From NCBI RefSeq assembly GCF_001635685.1, contig NZ_LWFF01000070.1:1-59387 (forward strand): DNA of 59,387 nucleotides. Direction: 5' to 3'. The DNA comes from Erythrobacter sp. HI0063. GTDB lineage: Bacteria > Pseudomonadota > Alphaproteobacteria > Sphingomonadales > Sphingomonadaceae. A program made the translations under genes and the position numbers. This document shows positions 1 through 9,604 of this stretch, piece after piece (positions within the stretch are counted from its first letter, which is position 1; every line of letters begins with the position of its first letter). The notes under the pieces were generated by a model. That model worked only from the letters and a program-made list of their open reading frames with translations, was not told the origin of the DNA and did not search any database.

Positions 1-1
1 T

Positions 2-1462
2 GAAGGCGATTTGCTTTATATGCCGAGCGCGCTGCCCGGCCTCTCCCCCGGCGAGGCTTCGGCGCTGCTGCAGCGCACCGATCGCCTGATCAAGTCGGTC
101 CCCGAGGTGGAAACGGTGTTCGGCAAGGCGGGGCGCGCCGATACAGCGACGGATCCGGCTCCCCTGACGATGTTCGAAACGACGATCCGCTTCAAGCCGC
201 GCGAGGAGTGGCGCGAGGGAATGACGCCCGATCTGCTGGTCGAGGAACTTGACCGGGTCGTCCAGGTGCCGGGCCTCGCCAATGTCTGGGTGCCGCCGAT
301 CCGCAACCGGATCGACATGCTCGCGACCGGGATCAAGAGCCCGATCGGGGTCAAGGTTTCAGGCGACGATCTCGATCAACTCGAACGCGTTGCACTCGAT
401 GTGGAGCGTATCGCCAAGACCGTGCCTGGCGTGAGTTCCGCCCTGGCCGAGCGGCTGTCGGGCGGTCGGTATGTCGATGTCGATATCGACCGGATGGCGG
501 CCGCGCGATACGGGCTCAACATTGCCGACATCCAGCAGATCGTCTCTGGTGCAGTTGGCGGTGCCAATGTCGCACGGACCGTCGAGGGGCTGGCGCGCTA
601 TCCGATCAATGTGCGCTATCCCCGCGAAATCAGGGACAGCGTCGAGGAACTCAGGGCCTTGCCGGTTCTGACGCCGTCCGGCCAACAGATCACGCTTGGC
701 ACTGTCGCCCGTATCGCCGTCAGCGACGGTCCGCCCATGCTCAAGAGCGAACAGGGCCGACTGACCAGCTACATCTACGTCGACGTCCGGGGCCGCGATC
801 TTACCTCGGTGGTCGCCGATCTGCAGGAGGTCGTCGCCGCGGGTGTCGATCTTCCTGCCGGCGTCAGCCTGTCCTATGCGGGCCAGTTCGAATATCTGAC
901 GCGCGCATATGAGCGACTGAAGGTCGTGGTTCCCGCGACGCTCGCGATCATCTTCCTGCTGCTATATCTCATTTTCCGGCGCTGGGACGAAGCCTTGCTG
1001 ATCATGGGCACGCTGCCCTTCGCGCTGACGGGCGGATACTGGTTGCTCTATCTGATGGGCTACAACCAGTCGGTGGCGACTGCGGTCGGTTTCATCGCGC
1101 TTGCCGGCGTCTCCGCCGAATTCGGTGTGGTGATGCTGATCTACCTGAAAGCCGCACTGGAGCGGCGGCGCGGTGATCTGAGCGCCGAAGAAGTAGACGA
1201 GGCCATCCGGGAAGGCGCGCTCCTGCGCGTGCGGCCCAAGGCGATGACCGTCGCAGTCATCCTTGCCGGTCTCTTTCCGATCCTGATCGGCACGGGCGCG
1301 GGCTCGGAAGTCATGAGCCGCATCGCCGCGCCGATGGTCGGCGGCATGATCACCGCCCCGCTCCTGTCCATGTTCCTGCTTCCCGCCGCTTATCTGTTGT
1401 TGCGGCGCCCCCGTCCGGAAAAACCGGCCAATTCTCAAGGAGAAGAAGAATGCGTACCCTAA
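2..1462 (+). CDS. cusA: CusA/CzcA-family heavy-metal RND efflux pump, C-terminal part (cut by window start)
   Basis: The open frame runs in from the window edge (E-G-D before the first possible TTG), so this is the last 486 codons of an inner-membrane proton/metal antiporter of the HME-RND family, normally about 1,040 residues. Visible parts are the second periplasmic porter region, beginning [16 protein letters not shown], and the final transmembrane bundle ([62 protein letters not shown]). The LLYMP opening and the gene order cusA-cusF-oxidase-copA favour the monovalent (Cu+/Ag+) branch. The stop overlaps the next gene by 13 bases, so the two are probably translationally coupled. The pump would export periplasmic copper through an outer-membrane partner not seen here. 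Confidence 0.93.
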   Translation, partial: EGDLLYMPSALPGLSPGEASALLQRTDRLIKSVPEVETVFGKAGRADTATDPAPLTMFETTIRFKPREEWREGMTPDLLVEELDRVVQVPGLANVWVPPIRNRIDMLATGIKSPIGVKVSGDDLDQLERVALDVERIAKTVPGVSSALAERLSGGRYVDVDIDRMAAARYGLNIADIQQIVSGAVGGANVARTVEGLARYPINVRYPREIRDSVEELRALPVLTPSGQQITLGTVARIAVSDGPPMLKSEQGRLTSYIYVDVRGRDLTSVVADLQEVVAAGVDLPAGVSLSYAGQFEYLTRAYERLKVVVPATLAIIFLLLYLIFRRWDEALLIMGTLPFALTGGYWLLYLMGYNQSVATAVGFIALAGVSAEFGVVMLIYLKAALERRRGDLSAEEVDEAIREGALLRVRPKAMTVAVILAGLFPILIGTGAGSEVMSRIAAPMVGGMITAPLLSMFLLPAAYLLLRRPRPEKPANSQGEEECVP

Positions 1463-1836
1463 CCTACATAATCCTGCTCGCGGCACCGCTGGCGCTTGCA
1501 GCCTGCGATGCTGCGGACGATACCTCCGAGACCATGATGCCTGACGAAATGGCGAACTCGGACAGTATGCCCATGTCAGGCGAAATGCCGATGGCGGAGG
1601 AGACCGGCGGCGAGCAGAGCGCCAGCGCGGAGGGAACGGTTACAGCCATCGATCCCGAGGCGGGCACCGTGACCATCGAGCATAGTCCGGTCGAAAGTAT
1701 CGGATGGCCGGCAATGACCATGGCCTTCGAAGCCGACGCGCAGATCCTCGAACAGGTCAGTATCGGTGAGGGAATAGCCTTCGAATTTCGTACTGGAACC
1801 GAAGGCAGTGTCGTTACCTCGGTGACGCCGCGATAG
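1450..1836 (+). CDS. cusF: CusF-like periplasmic copper-binding lipoprotein
   Basis: A 128-residue exported protein. Residues 1-18 are a signal sequence ending in a lipobox (LAAC, C19), so it should be lipid-anchored in the periplasm. Residues 25-60 are a Met/Glu-rich linker ([15 protein letters not shown]) typical of copper-handling proteins. Residues 61-128 are a CusF fold with the Cu(I)/Ag(I) ligand set in place: H78, W86, M89 and M91 in the segment [18 protein letters not shown]. The start overlaps the end of cusA, and an AAGGAG-type site lies just inside the cusA end. Classical CusF is a soluble chaperone that hands copper to the CusCBA pump; here the role would be the same from a membrane tether. 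Confidence 0.9.
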   Translation: MRTLTYIILLAAPLALAACDAADDTSETMMPDEMANSDSMPMSGEMPMAEETGGEQSASAEGTVTAIDPEAGTVTIEHSPVESIGWPAMTMAFEADAQILEQVSIGEGIAFEFRTGTEGSVVTSVTPR

Positions 1837-1888
1837 AAAAATAAGTGGGAGGTGCTCGGTCGCGCCGGCGCCTCCCACGCCAAAGCAG

Positions 1889-3436
1889 GTGAATATGCCA
1901 GGTATCGACAGGCCCAACTTTCAGGATCGCCGCGACTTCATGAAGAGCGTCGGCCTCGCGGCGACGAGTTTCGCGGTGCTGCCGCTAGTGGGTTGCGACA
2001 CGCAAAGTAGGATGTCGCTCGATCGATCAGGCGCTAGCAATCCCCTCGCCATACCTGAGCTACAGGCAGGAACCATCGAACGGGGGGAGCGTGTCTTTCG
2101 CCTGTCCCTGACATCGGGCGAGAAAGACTTCGTGCCTGGCACTCCGTCTCCGACAATCGGTATCGACGCATCCTATCTCGGACCGACCCTCGAAATGCGT
2201 CGCGGCGAACAGGTTCGATTTCACATCGACAACAAGCTTGCCGAAGATGCGACCGTCCACTGGCATGGCTTCGAACTTCCCGCCACCGCGGATGGCGGGC
2301 CGCACCAGCTCGTGCGGCCCGGCGAGCGCTGGAGCCCGTCCTTCGAAATACGCCAGCGCGCGTCGCTATACTGGTATCATTCGCATTTACATCAGCGGGC
2401 GGGACCACAGGTCTATGCCGGTCTCGCAGCCCCGATCTACGTGCGCGACGAGGAAGAGGATCGCCTCGATCTGCCGAGCCGGTACGGTGTGGATGACATA
2501 CCGCTCATCGTGCAGGATCGCGTGATCGACAGCTCGGGCCGCCTCGTTTACCCGCTCAACATGCACTCGCGGATGATGGGAGTGCTGGGCGAGCACATCT
2601 ATGTGAACGGAACGGCCAATGCCGTTTTCGACGGCGCCGCCGGCCCGCTGCGCCTGCGGCTTCTCAATGGATCGAATGCGCGGTTCTACACCTTCTCGCT
2701 CGAAGGTGATCGTCCGATGCAACTCATCGCAAGCGATGGCGGCCTGCTTGCCGCACCCCGGAAGGTTCGAAGTCTTACCCTTGCCCCAGGCGAACGCGCA
2801 CAAGTGATCGTCGACCTTTCCGAAGGGCGCCCGCTGCGCCTGAATGCCAGCAGTCCTGATAACGCCATGGGCATGATGGCCGGAGAAGGCGGGGGTATGA
2901 TGGACGGCGGAATGATGGGAAACCGGACCGGTCGCGAGAGGCAGGGCCGCACCTTTTCGATCCTCGATATGCGTCCCTCCGGCGCGTCGACTTCAGTTAT
3001 GCTTCCGCCCACCCTGGCCGCGCTTGCCGCGCCGGACCCCTCGCTCGCCGTTCGCAGCCGCCGTTTCGTGCTCGATATGGGCATGATGGGTCGAGGCATG
3101 TCGATCAACGGCGAGACCATGGACATGGACGTCATCAATCAACGCGTACCGGTGGGTCAGTGGGAAATATGGGAAATCGCTAACGCTTCGATGATGGCGC
3201 ATCCCTTTCATATTCATAACGTGCAGTTCCGCTTGCTCGACCGGGACGGTCGGCCTCCGCGGGCGGAAGAGGCGGGCTTCAAGGACACCGTTATCGTCAA
3301 CCCGCGTGAACAGGTCAGGCTGCTGTTGCGGTTTGAAGAGAATACCGATCCCGACAATCCCTACATGTATCACTGTCATATCCTCGAGCACGAGGACGCA
3401 GGCATGATGGGGCAGTTCGTGGTCACGGCCAATTAG
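1889..3436 (+). CDS. Multicopper oxidase, CueO/CopA type, Tat-exported
   Basis: A 515-residue periplasmic laccase-like enzyme that oxidises Cu(I) to the less toxic Cu(II). R14-R15 followed by [21 protein letters not shown] is a Tat signal, possibly with a lipobox ending at C36. All four copper-binding His motifs are present: HWHG (124-127), YWYHSH (161-166), HPFHIHN and, near the C-terminus, [13 protein letters not shown] with the axial Met. A Met-rich insert before the third domain ([18 protein letters not shown]) resembles the substrate-gating segment of CueO. Translation may start at GTG 1889 or at ATG 1895 two codons later. It sits 52 bases after cusF and 13 bases before copA, in the same copper transcription unit. 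Confidence 0.93.
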   Translation: MNMPGIDRPNFQDRRDFMKSVGLAATSFAVLPLVGCDTQSRMSLDRSGASNPLAIPELQAGTIERGERVFRLSLTSGEKDFVPGTPSPTIGIDASYLGPTLEMRRGEQVRFHIDNKLAEDATVHWHGFELPATADGGPHQLVRPGERWSPSFEIRQRASLYWYHSHLHQRAGPQVYAGLAAPIYVRDEEEDRLDLPSRYGVDDIPLIVQDRVIDSSGRLVYPLNMHSRMMGVLGEHIYVNGTANAVFDGAAGPLRLRLLNGSNARFYTFSLEGDRPMQLIASDGGLLAAPRKVRSLTLAPGERAQVIVDLSEGRPLRLNASSPDNAMGMMAGEGGGMMDGGMMGNRTGRERQGRTFSILDMRPSGASTSVMLPPTLAALAAPDPSLAVRSRRFVLDMGMMGRGMSINGETMDMDVINQRVPVGQWEIWEIANASMMAHPFHIHNVQFRLLDRDGRPPRAEEAGFKDTVIVNPREQVRLLLRFEENTDPDNPYMYHCHILEHEDAGMMGQFVVTAN

Positions 3437-3449
3437 GGGAGAACGACAG

Positions 3450-5789
3450 ATGAGCGATGGGCACAATGCAATCGAGGGTACGGCGACCGACCCCGTTTGC
3501 GGAATGAGCGTGAAGATGGACGGCGCCCGCTTCATCGATCGACACGAGGGTGGCGACCATTACTTCTGCTCCTCGCGCTGCCTCGACAAGTTCCGCGCGG
3601 ATCCGGAGATGTATCTTTCGAAGGCGCACCTCGATGCTGTCGAGGATGTCCCGGAAGGTACGATATACACCTGTCCGATGCATCCGGAGATCCGGCAGCC
3701 GGGGCCGGGCTCCTGCCCGATATGCGGGATGGCCCTCGAACCCGAAACGGTCACCTTGAACGAGGGCCCCGATCCCGAACTCGTCGACATGCGGCGAAGG
3801 TTCTGGTGGAGCGCGCTCTTCACCCTGCCGCTCTTCGCCTATGCGATGGGCGACATGATCCCGTCGCGACCGTTCGATCAGGTCATCGAACCCGCTTTCG
3901 CGCAGTGGCTGCAGCTCCTGCTGGCCACTCCGGTGGTGCTTTGGGGCGGCTGGCCCTTCTTCACCCGGGCGCTGCAATCGGTCCGGACCATGAACCTCAA
4001 CATGTTCACCCTGATCGGCTTCGGCGTCGCTATCGCTTATCTGTTCAGCCTTGTGGCAACCCTCGCCCCGGACATCTTCCCCGAGGCTTTCCGCGATCAT
4101 GCGGGCCGGGTCGGCGTCTATTACGAGGCCGCAGCGGTTATCACGACCCTCGTGCTGCTCGGGCAGGTGCTCGAGCTCAAGGCGCGCGGATCGACATCGA
4201 GCGCCTTGCGAGCGCTTCTCGAACTCGCGCCCCCGACCGCGATGAAGATTTTCGGTCGCGGAGACGAGCGCGAAGTACCGCTCGATGAATTGACGTCTGG
4301 GGACCTGCTGCGCGTGCGTCCGGGCGACAAGGTCCCCGTCGATGGCACGCTCGAGGATGGAAGCAGCGCCATCGACGAGTCCATGATCAGTGGCGAACCC
4401 ATTCCCGTCAAGAAAAGCGCGGGCGATCAGGTAATCGGGGGCACTGTCAACCAGACCGGCAGCTTCACCATGCGCGCGACGCAGGTCGGCGCGGACACCA
4501 TGCTCTCGAAGATCGTGCAGATGGTGGCGGAGGCGCAGCGCAGCCGGGCACCGATCCAGCGGCTCGCCGACCAGGTCACCGGATGGTTCGTGCCCATCGT
4601 CGTCCTTGTCGCTATCGTGAGTTTTGTCGTCTGGGCCATCTGGGGACCGGCACCGGCCCTTGCCTACGCGCTCGTCAACGCGGTCGCCGTTCTGATCATC
4701 GCCTGTCCCTGCGCGCTCGGACTGGCGACGCCAATGTCGATCATGACCGGCACCGGCAAGGGAGCCCAGCACGGCATCCTGATCAAGAACGCCGAAGCGC
4801 TCGAAACGCTGGAAAAGATCGATACGCTGGTTGTCGACAAGACCGGCACACTGACCCGGGGCAAGCCCGATCTTGTCGACGTAAAACCGCAGTCAGATTT
4901 CGACGAGCAGGAGTTGCTGAGCCTTGTCGCTGCTGTTGAGAGAGGAAGCGAGCATCCGCTCGCCCACGCGATCGTCGAAGGGGCTCAAAGCAGGGGCGCT
5001 GCCATTCTCGACGCTTCCGATATCGAGTCCGTGACCGGCGAAGGCATCCAGGCAAATGTCGACAAGCGCCGGGTCGCGATCGGGAATGAAAAGATGATGG
5101 AGCGCATAGGGGCGCTCGAAGAAAGCTGGCGGTCCTCGGCCAATGAGGGTCGAAGCCTCGGACAGACGGTGATGTTCGTGGCCGTGGACGGGGCACCGGC
5201 AGGCCTTATCGCTGTCGCCGATCCGATCAAGGAAACCAGCCGCACCGCTATTACCGCGCTGCATGAGCGCGGCATCAAGATCGTGATGCTTACCGGCGAC
5301 AGCGAAGCCACCGCGCGTGCGGTAGCAAGCCAGGTCGGTATCGACGAAGTCGAAGCGAATGTCTCGCCCGAGGACAAACATCGCAAGATCGAGCAGTTGA
5401 AGAGCGAGGGTCGCCGGGTCGCTATGGCCGGCGACGGCATAAACGACGCACCCGCGCTTGCCGCTTCGCATGTCGGCATCGCGATGGGAACGGGTACCGA
5501 TGTCGCGATCGAAAGCGCGGGCGTGACATTGGTGCGCGGCGACCTCGTCGGCGTTGTTCAGGCGCTCGTCCTGTCTCGGGCCACTATGCGCAACATCAGG
5601 CAGAACCTGTTCTTTGCCTTCGCCTATAACGCGCTCGGCATTCCGGTCGCCGCAGGTGTTCTCTATCCGTGGACCGGGTTGCTTTTGAACCCGATGATCG
5701 CGGCCGCGGCGATGAGCCTGTCCTCGGTATCGGTGATCGGCAACGCCCTGCGCCTGCGCGGCCTCGCTCTTCCCAAATTCGATACCTGA
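3450..5789 (+). CDS. copA: Cu+-exporting P1B-type ATPase with N-terminal YHS and heavy-metal-binding domains
   Basis: A 779-residue inner-membrane ATPase that pumps cytosolic Cu(I) out. Instead of the usual CXXC ferredoxin-like domains it has a YHS domain (residues 12-56, TDPVCGMSV and YFCSSRC) and a Cys/His-rich domain (73-98, YTCPMHPE...[10 protein letters not shown]). The P-type core is complete: actuator SGEP (314-317), the CPC metal site in the membrane (C419-P420-C421), phosphorylation site DKTGTLT (D463), SEHP in the nucleotide domain and [10 protein letters not shown] in the hinge. The Asn in AYNALGIP and the MSLSS motif in the last helices fit the Cu+ (P1B-1) subtype. A GGGGAGA ribosome site precedes the ATG. 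Confidence 0.95.
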   Translation: MSDGHNAIEGTATDPVCGMSVKMDGARFIDRHEGGDHYFCSSRCLDKFRADPEMYLSKAHLDAVEDVPEGTIYTCPMHPEIRQPGPGSCPICGMALEPETVTLNEGPDPELVDMRRRFWWSALFTLPLFAYAMGDMIPSRPFDQVIEPAFAQWLQLLLATPVVLWGGWPFFTRALQSVRTMNLNMFTLIGFGVAIAYLFSLVATLAPDIFPEAFRDHAGRVGVYYEAAAVITTLVLLGQVLELKARGSTSSALRALLELAPPTAMKIFGRGDEREVPLDELTSGDLLRVRPGDKVPVDGTLEDGSSAIDESMISGEPIPVKKSAGDQVIGGTVNQTGSFTMRATQVGADTMLSKIVQMVAEAQRSRAPIQRLADQVTGWFVPIVVLVAIVSFVVWAIWGPAPALAYALVNAVAVLIIACPCALGLATPMSIMTGTGKGAQHGILIKNAEALETLEKIDTLVVDKTGTLTRGKPDLVDVKPQSDFDEQELLSLVAAVERGSEHPLAHAIVEGAQSRGAAILDASDIESVTGEGIQANVDKRRVAIGNEKMMERIGALEESWRSSANEGRSLGQTVMFVAVDGAPAGLIAVADPIKETSRTAITALHERGIKIVMLTGDSEATARAVASQVGIDEVEANVSPEDKHRKIEQLKSEGRRVAMAGDGINDAPALAASHVGIAMGTGTDVAIESAGVTLVRGDLVGVVQALVLSRATMRNIRQNLFFAFAYNALGIPVAAGVLYPWTGLLLNPMIAAAAMSLSSVSVIGNALRLRGLALPKFDT

Positions 5790-5833
5790 GCGATGGGCAC
5801 GGGAGGGAGATGGCAAGAGTGACGGATTAGACG

Positions 5834-6310
5834 ATGCAGGATCAAAACCAAATCTCTGAGAAATCGCGCGAATGGCGCGGTGCTCATCCAGCGCTCTGGA
5901 TCGCGATATTCGGAATTCTTATCGCATTCGCCTGGGAGATGCTTCAGCTTCCTTTCTACCAGTCGGGAGATCTGTCGCCTGCCGAGGCAGCACGTCGCTG
6001 CGGCCTGGCCTCGTTCGGCGATGCCGGGATCATGGTGGCCGCTTATCTCGGCGCCTCTGTCGGCAGTGGTAAAACGCCGTGGCTCGTAGACTGGCCGATC
6101 TCGCGTTTGGTCGTGTTCCTGGGAATCGGCCTGGCCATTACTGCCATGGTCGAAGTGCTGGCTGTCGGTGCCGACTGGGGGTGGTCCTATAGTGCAATCA
6201 TGCCGCTTGTGCCCGGGACCAAAATCGGCCTGGTACCGATCGTGATGTGGGTCGCGGTTCCCACCGCCACCTTGTGGCTCGCGCGCCGTCTCGGCACCGG
6301 ACCCCGCTGA
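5834..6310 (+). CDS. Integral membrane protein of unknown function
   Basis: I do not recognise a family. The 158 residues contain about four hydrophobic helices (near residues 22-40, 66-84, 91-112 and 133-150). Trp and Pro residues lie at the helix ends, and there is no obvious metal-binding Cys/His cluster. It follows copA by 44 bases on the same strand and ends 17 bases before the convergent iron-permease gene. It is therefore probably the last gene of the copper unit. A function tied to copper export is only a guess from position. Confidence 0.7.
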   Translation: MQDQNQISEKSREWRGAHPALWIAIFGILIAFAWEMLQLPFYQSGDLSPAEAARRCGLASFGDAGIMVAAYLGASVGSGKTPWLVDWPISRLVVFLGIGLAITAMVEVLAVGADWGWSYSAIMPLVPGTKIGLVPIVMWVAVPTATLWLARRLGTGPR

Positions 6311-6327
6311 TCGCAAACCGGGATCTC

Positions 6328-8280
6328 CTATCCCTCGACAGCTGCCGGCTGCGGTCCCGATGGTGATCGACTTACCCGAAATCCGGCAATCAGGGCCAGC
6401 AGCGTGAGCAATTGCGCGCCGATCGTCTCGACAGTCGGGAAGAAGCCGAGTTCGGCGAGGCGCGGCAAGCCGGCGATGAAAGTGGCGGAAAGAACTCCGG
6501 CCTCCTGGAAAGCGCCCACGCCCTTGCCCGCGAGAATGACCGCAAGGATCGCAATCAGGATAGCACTGTAGCGGAAGAACTGGGTGATCGGCAGTTTGCG
6601 GCTGTAGCGCAGCATGGCCCAAGCAATGAGCGCCAGCAGCGCTACTGCCGACAAGGCACCTAACAGTATGATGCCGCTGCTCTGCGGGTTCCACAGGGCA
6701 GCGTAGAACAGGATAGTCTCGAAAGCTTCGCGGTAGACCACCACAAAGGCGAGCCCGAAGAGAAACCATGCCGATCCGCGCGAAAGCGCCTTGCCCATTT
6801 TTTCCTGGATATAGCGCCGCCACTCCTCGGCCTGGGATTTGCCGTGCATCCAGATCCCGACCGATACGAGAATGACAGCCGCAAGCAGCGCGCCGATCCC
6901 TTCGGTCATCTCGCGGCTCGCCCCGCTGATGCTTACGAAGTAGGTTGCTACGACCCAGGTGGCGACACCTGCGAAAAGAGCAGCGATCCAGCCACCATGG
7001 ATATAGGGCAATACCTCGGAGCGCTGCGACTTTTTCACAAAGGCGATCATGGCGATCACAACCAGAAGTGCTTCGATCCCCTCGCGCAGCAGGATGGTGA
7101 ACGCCCCGAGAAAGGTCGAGATTTCGCTGGCCGCCTCAGGAGCCAACGCTCCCTCGGCTCTGGCCAGCAGACTATCGATGCGAGCCCTTAGTTGCTGTAG
7201 TTCGGATGGATCCGCACCGGACTCTATTCCGGCCCGAAATTGCCCGAGCGCCTGTTCTACCTCGCGCATCAAACCGCCATCGCGCGTTGCAAGGAGGGCC
7301 TCCAGGGGTTCGAACCCGTCGAGATAGGCAGACAGGGCAAGCTGCCGCGCTTCTTCACGGTCGCCAGCCCGATAGGCTGACAGGCTGCGATCGAGCGTAT
7401 CGCGAACGAAAGCGAGCGAACCTGTGTCATTTGCCTGTCCCACCGCATTGGGATTGGCGCGAAGATAGGCCATGACGGCGAGCGCACGGTCCTCTCCGAT
7501 CTCCTCGGCCAGACTTTCCGGTGTGAGCGCGGCGAGCGTCTCGAGATCGGGGACAAGCTGGCGTATGCCATCATCTTCCCGCCAGATACGCTCGCCTTTG
7601 GCCACATCTTCAAAAGCAATGCTGCCGGCATAGAATGCAAGCGCCCAGCGATCCTCGTCGGACAGCGATGCGAAGCTGGCCATGGACGTTCCTTCAAGCC
7701 CCTGCGTGATGACCTGGTAAAGCCCGAACGCACTGCGCTGCCGTGCCCGGTCGATATCGGTAAAGTCTATCGGCGGGGGATCGAGCGCCTGCATTGCGGC
7801 CGGTGGCGCACTTCCGGCGGCGCCGTGACACGAGGCGCAGTTCTGCGCGAAGAGAGTGCGGGCGCGGACAAGGTCGGGCGCCTGCGAAGGGGCGAGCGGA
7901 ACCGGGTAGGCTGTCAGCAACGAGGCTGCCAGCGCGCGCGCGAAGCGCCCAACTTGCTCGGCAGGTTCCTTGTTGGCGATCAGAGCTCGCAGCTGGTCCG
8001 ATCGGCGGATGAGTGCTTGATTGTCTTTAGTGTCCGGAAATGCAGCGACCTGCCGCGCCACGACATCGGAAAACTCCACCATTTCGCGATATTCGAATTC
8101 GTCGGCAACACGTCCCTCGGAAACCGCGGAGGCGTAGTCGACCGCGATATAATCGAGCAGACGCCAGGTGGTTCGCACATCGGGTTCTTCCGCGTTCGCG
8201 GTGACGGACAGACACAGCGCAAGCGCCAGCAGAATGAGCCGCAGTGCCGGATGGACGGTGGCGGAGACGATGCGATGCAT
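6328..8280 (-). CDS. Cytochrome c / FTR1-family iron permease fusion
   Basis: A 650-residue protein. Residues 1-30 are a signal sequence. Residues about 140-275 form a periplasmic cytochrome c domain with one haem site, CASCH (148-152). A long helical linker leads to an FTR1 permease domain from about residue 390 with about seven membrane helices. Both iron-binding REXXE motifs of FTR1 are intact: REGIE (399-403) and REAFE (517-521). FTR1 permeases take up iron with an oxidase partner that converts Fe(II) to Fe(III); here the haem domain could pass the electrons. A multicopper oxidase lies nearby in the copper operon. A Fur-like box lies 19 bases upstream of the start, suggesting induction under iron limitation. 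Confidence 0.88.
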   Translation of the reverse strand: MHRIVSATVHPALRLILLALALCLSVTANAEEPDVRTTWRLLDYIAVDYASAVSEGRVADEFEYREMVEFSDVVARQVAAFPDTKDNQALIRRSDQLRALIANKEPAEQVGRFARALAASLLTAYPVPLAPSQAPDLVRARTLFAQNCASCHGAAGSAPPAAMQALDPPPIDFTDIDRARQRSAFGLYQVITQGLEGTSMASFASLSDEDRWALAFYAGSIAFEDVAKGERIWREDDGIRQLVPDLETLAALTPESLAEEIGEDRALAVMAYLRANPNAVGQANDTGSLAFVRDTLDRSLSAYRAGDREEARQLALSAYLDGFEPLEALLATRDGGLMREVEQALGQFRAGIESGADPSELQQLRARIDSLLARAEGALAPEAASEISTFLGAFTILLREGIEALLVVIAMIAFVKKSQRSEVLPYIHGGWIAALFAGVATWVVATYFVSISGASREMTEGIGALLAAVILVSVGIWMHGKSQAEEWRRYIQEKMGKALSRGSAWFLFGLAFVVVYREAFETILFYAALWNPQSSGIILLGALSAVALLALIAWAMLRYSRKLPITQFFRYSAILIAILAVILAGKGVGAFQEAGVLSATFIAGLPRLAELGFFPTVETIGAQLLTLLALIAGFRVSRSPSGPQPAAVEG

Positions 8281-8298
8281 GAGGGGTCTCTATATCTG

Positions 8299-8320
8299 TT
8301 GCAATTAATTCGCAATAGCA
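8299..8320 (-). promoter_or_regulatory. Putative Fur box upstream of the cytochrome-FTR1 gene
   Basis: The segment reads TTGCAATTAATTCGCAATAG followed by CA. It has the spaced GCAAT / CGCAATAGCA pattern typical of alphaproteobacterial Fur sites, and it lies just before the ATG of the iron permease. The match to the family pattern is from memory and unscored. Confidence 0.55.
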
Positions 8321-8376
8321 GAGTCTAGACGGAAACGTATTTCCCTCAATCCGCAATCGCGGGCATATTCTGTAGT

Positions 8377-8994
8377 TTAGGTAGAGCGCAGTTCGCCACG
8401 TGCCTGTTTGAAGACTTCGGCACTTCCCCACACCGCCAGTCCTGCCATGATGCTCGCCACAACCAGATCGGGCCACGCACGGCCGGTGCCGAAAACGCCA
8501 ATCGCTGCCGCCAGCACGGCGATATTACCGATCGCGTCGTTGCGCGAACAGATCCACACCGAGCGCATGTTCGCATCGCCCGAGCGATACCGGAACAGCA
8601 TCGCGGCGACGGCGAGATTTACCGCCAAAGCAAGAGAACCGATGGCGCCCATCGTTCCCGGGTCGGGCGACGCCCCGACAAAAAAACCCCAGATGGCCGA
8701 GCCGAGCACCCACAGGCCGAAAGCCAGCATGGTCGCCGCCTTTACGAGAGCCGCACGCGCGCGCCAGACGAGCGCCATGCCCGCTACGCCGAGACTGATA
8801 GCATAGTTTGCCGCATCACCGAGAAAGTCGAGCGCGTCGGCCTGCAAGGCGCGCGAATCCGCAGCAATGCCTGCCACGATCTCCACACCGAACATGATTG
8901 CATTAAGGCCCAGCGCGATCCACAGAATGCGCCGCCATGTCGGATCGTTGTTGTTTGCACCGCCCTCATCGGGACCGCAGCAGGTCTTTCCCAT
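8377..8994 (-). CDS. Short cation diffusion facilitator (CDF) transporter without C-terminal domain
   Basis: A 205-residue membrane protein with six predicted helices, like the transmembrane half of CDF exporters (usually about 300 residues), but lacking the cytosolic C-terminal domain. The transport-site motifs are shifted from the usual HxxxD: helix 2 has ADALDFLGDAANY (Asp pair) and helix 5 has SRNDAIGN. The N-terminus (MGKTCCGPDEGG) has a vicinal Cys pair that might capture metal. It is divergent from a MerR regulator and shares a MerR-type operator with it, so it should be induced by the metal that regulator senses. A second protein of the same short type lies at 14554-15183. Confidence 0.85.
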   Translation of the reverse strand: MGKTCCGPDEGGANNNDPTWRRILWIALGLNAIMFGVEIVAGIAADSRALQADALDFLGDAANYAISLGVAGMALVWRARAALVKAATMLAFGLWVLGSAIWGFFVGASPDPGTMGAIGSLALAVNLAVAAMLFRYRSGDANMRSVWICSRNDAIGNIAVLAAAIGVFGTGRAWPDLVVASIMAGLAVWGSAEVFKQARGELRST

Positions 8995-9020
8995 TTACTC
9001 GACTCCTTGCGTCGATCCGC

Positions 9021-9051
9021 CCTATGCACCTTGTAGTAACTACAAGGTCAA
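9021..9051 (-). promoter_or_regulatory. MerR-type promoter/operator with 19-bp spacer
   Basis: Reading on the minus strand, a -35 TTGACC (9046-9051) and a -10-like CATAGG (9021-9026) are separated by 19 bases. That over-long spacing is the hallmark of promoters untwisted by MerR-family activators. The spacer holds a perfect 21-base palindrome (9028-9048): ACCTTGTAGT, a central A, then its reverse complement. This would drive the CDF gene and autoregulate the divergent merR. Confidence 0.85.
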
Positions 9052-9069
9052 GCCGCAGGAGCCTTTGTC

Positions 9070-9468
9070 ATGAGAATTGGTCAACTTGCCCGGATAACCG
9101 GCGTCAAATCCGAAACAATCCGCTTCTACGAGCGCGAAGGTATCCTCGCTGCCCCTCCGCGCACGAAGGCCAATTATCGCGACTATGGACCTGCAGAGGA
9201 AGCGCGCCTTAACTTCATACGGCGCGCGCGTGATCTCGGCTTCTCGATGGCACGCATCAGGGAATTGCTCGATCTCTCCGATGATGCCGACCGGTCCTGC
9301 GCGGGCATTGACGCTCTGGCCAGAAGCCATCTCGGCGAAGTCGAGCGCAAGATCGCCAGCCTGGAGGCGTTGCGGACGGAGCTTGGGCGCATGATCGCTG
9401 CCTGCGAGCAAGACACGGTAGGCGACTGTCGCATCATCGATGCACTTGCCGGTACCACCGAGCCTTGA
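9070..9468 (+). CDS. MerR-family heavy-metal-responsive regulator (CadR/PbrR/ZntR-like)
   Basis: A 132-residue transcription factor. Residues 1-70 are the winged-helix DNA-binding domain (MRIGQLARITGVKSETIRFY, then REGILAAPPR). A long dimerisation helix follows. The metal-binding part has Cys in DRSCAGID, in IAACEQD and in GDCRIID, like the Cys triad of divalent-metal members (Zn, Cd, Pb, Co) rather than the two-Cys loop of CueR. The C-terminal tail is short. It is transcribed away from the CDF transporter gene, with the palindromic operator between them, so the CDF gene is the obvious target. The exact metal cannot be read from the sequence. Confidence 0.9.
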   Translation: MRIGQLARITGVKSETIRFYEREGILAAPPRTKANYRDYGPAEEARLNFIRRARDLGFSMARIRELLDLSDDADRSCAGIDALARSHLGEVERKIASLEALRTELGRMIAACEQDTVGDCRIIDALAGTTEP

Positions 9469-9604
9469 TGCCCGCGCCTCGTGCGCCAGTTCGGTCAGGC
9501 TCGCCGATGCACGGCTTTTGTCCGCCGCCCCTAAGAGACTTAACTTCGGGAAGGCCGACGAGTGCGAAGCTGCCCGTGTCGCCATCCCGGGTCTGTCGAA
9601 CGGG

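Noticed and set aside
3423-4772. A 449-codon leftward frame inside the copper ATPase gene
   Set aside because: Antisense shadow; the forward frame carries every P-type ATPase motif.
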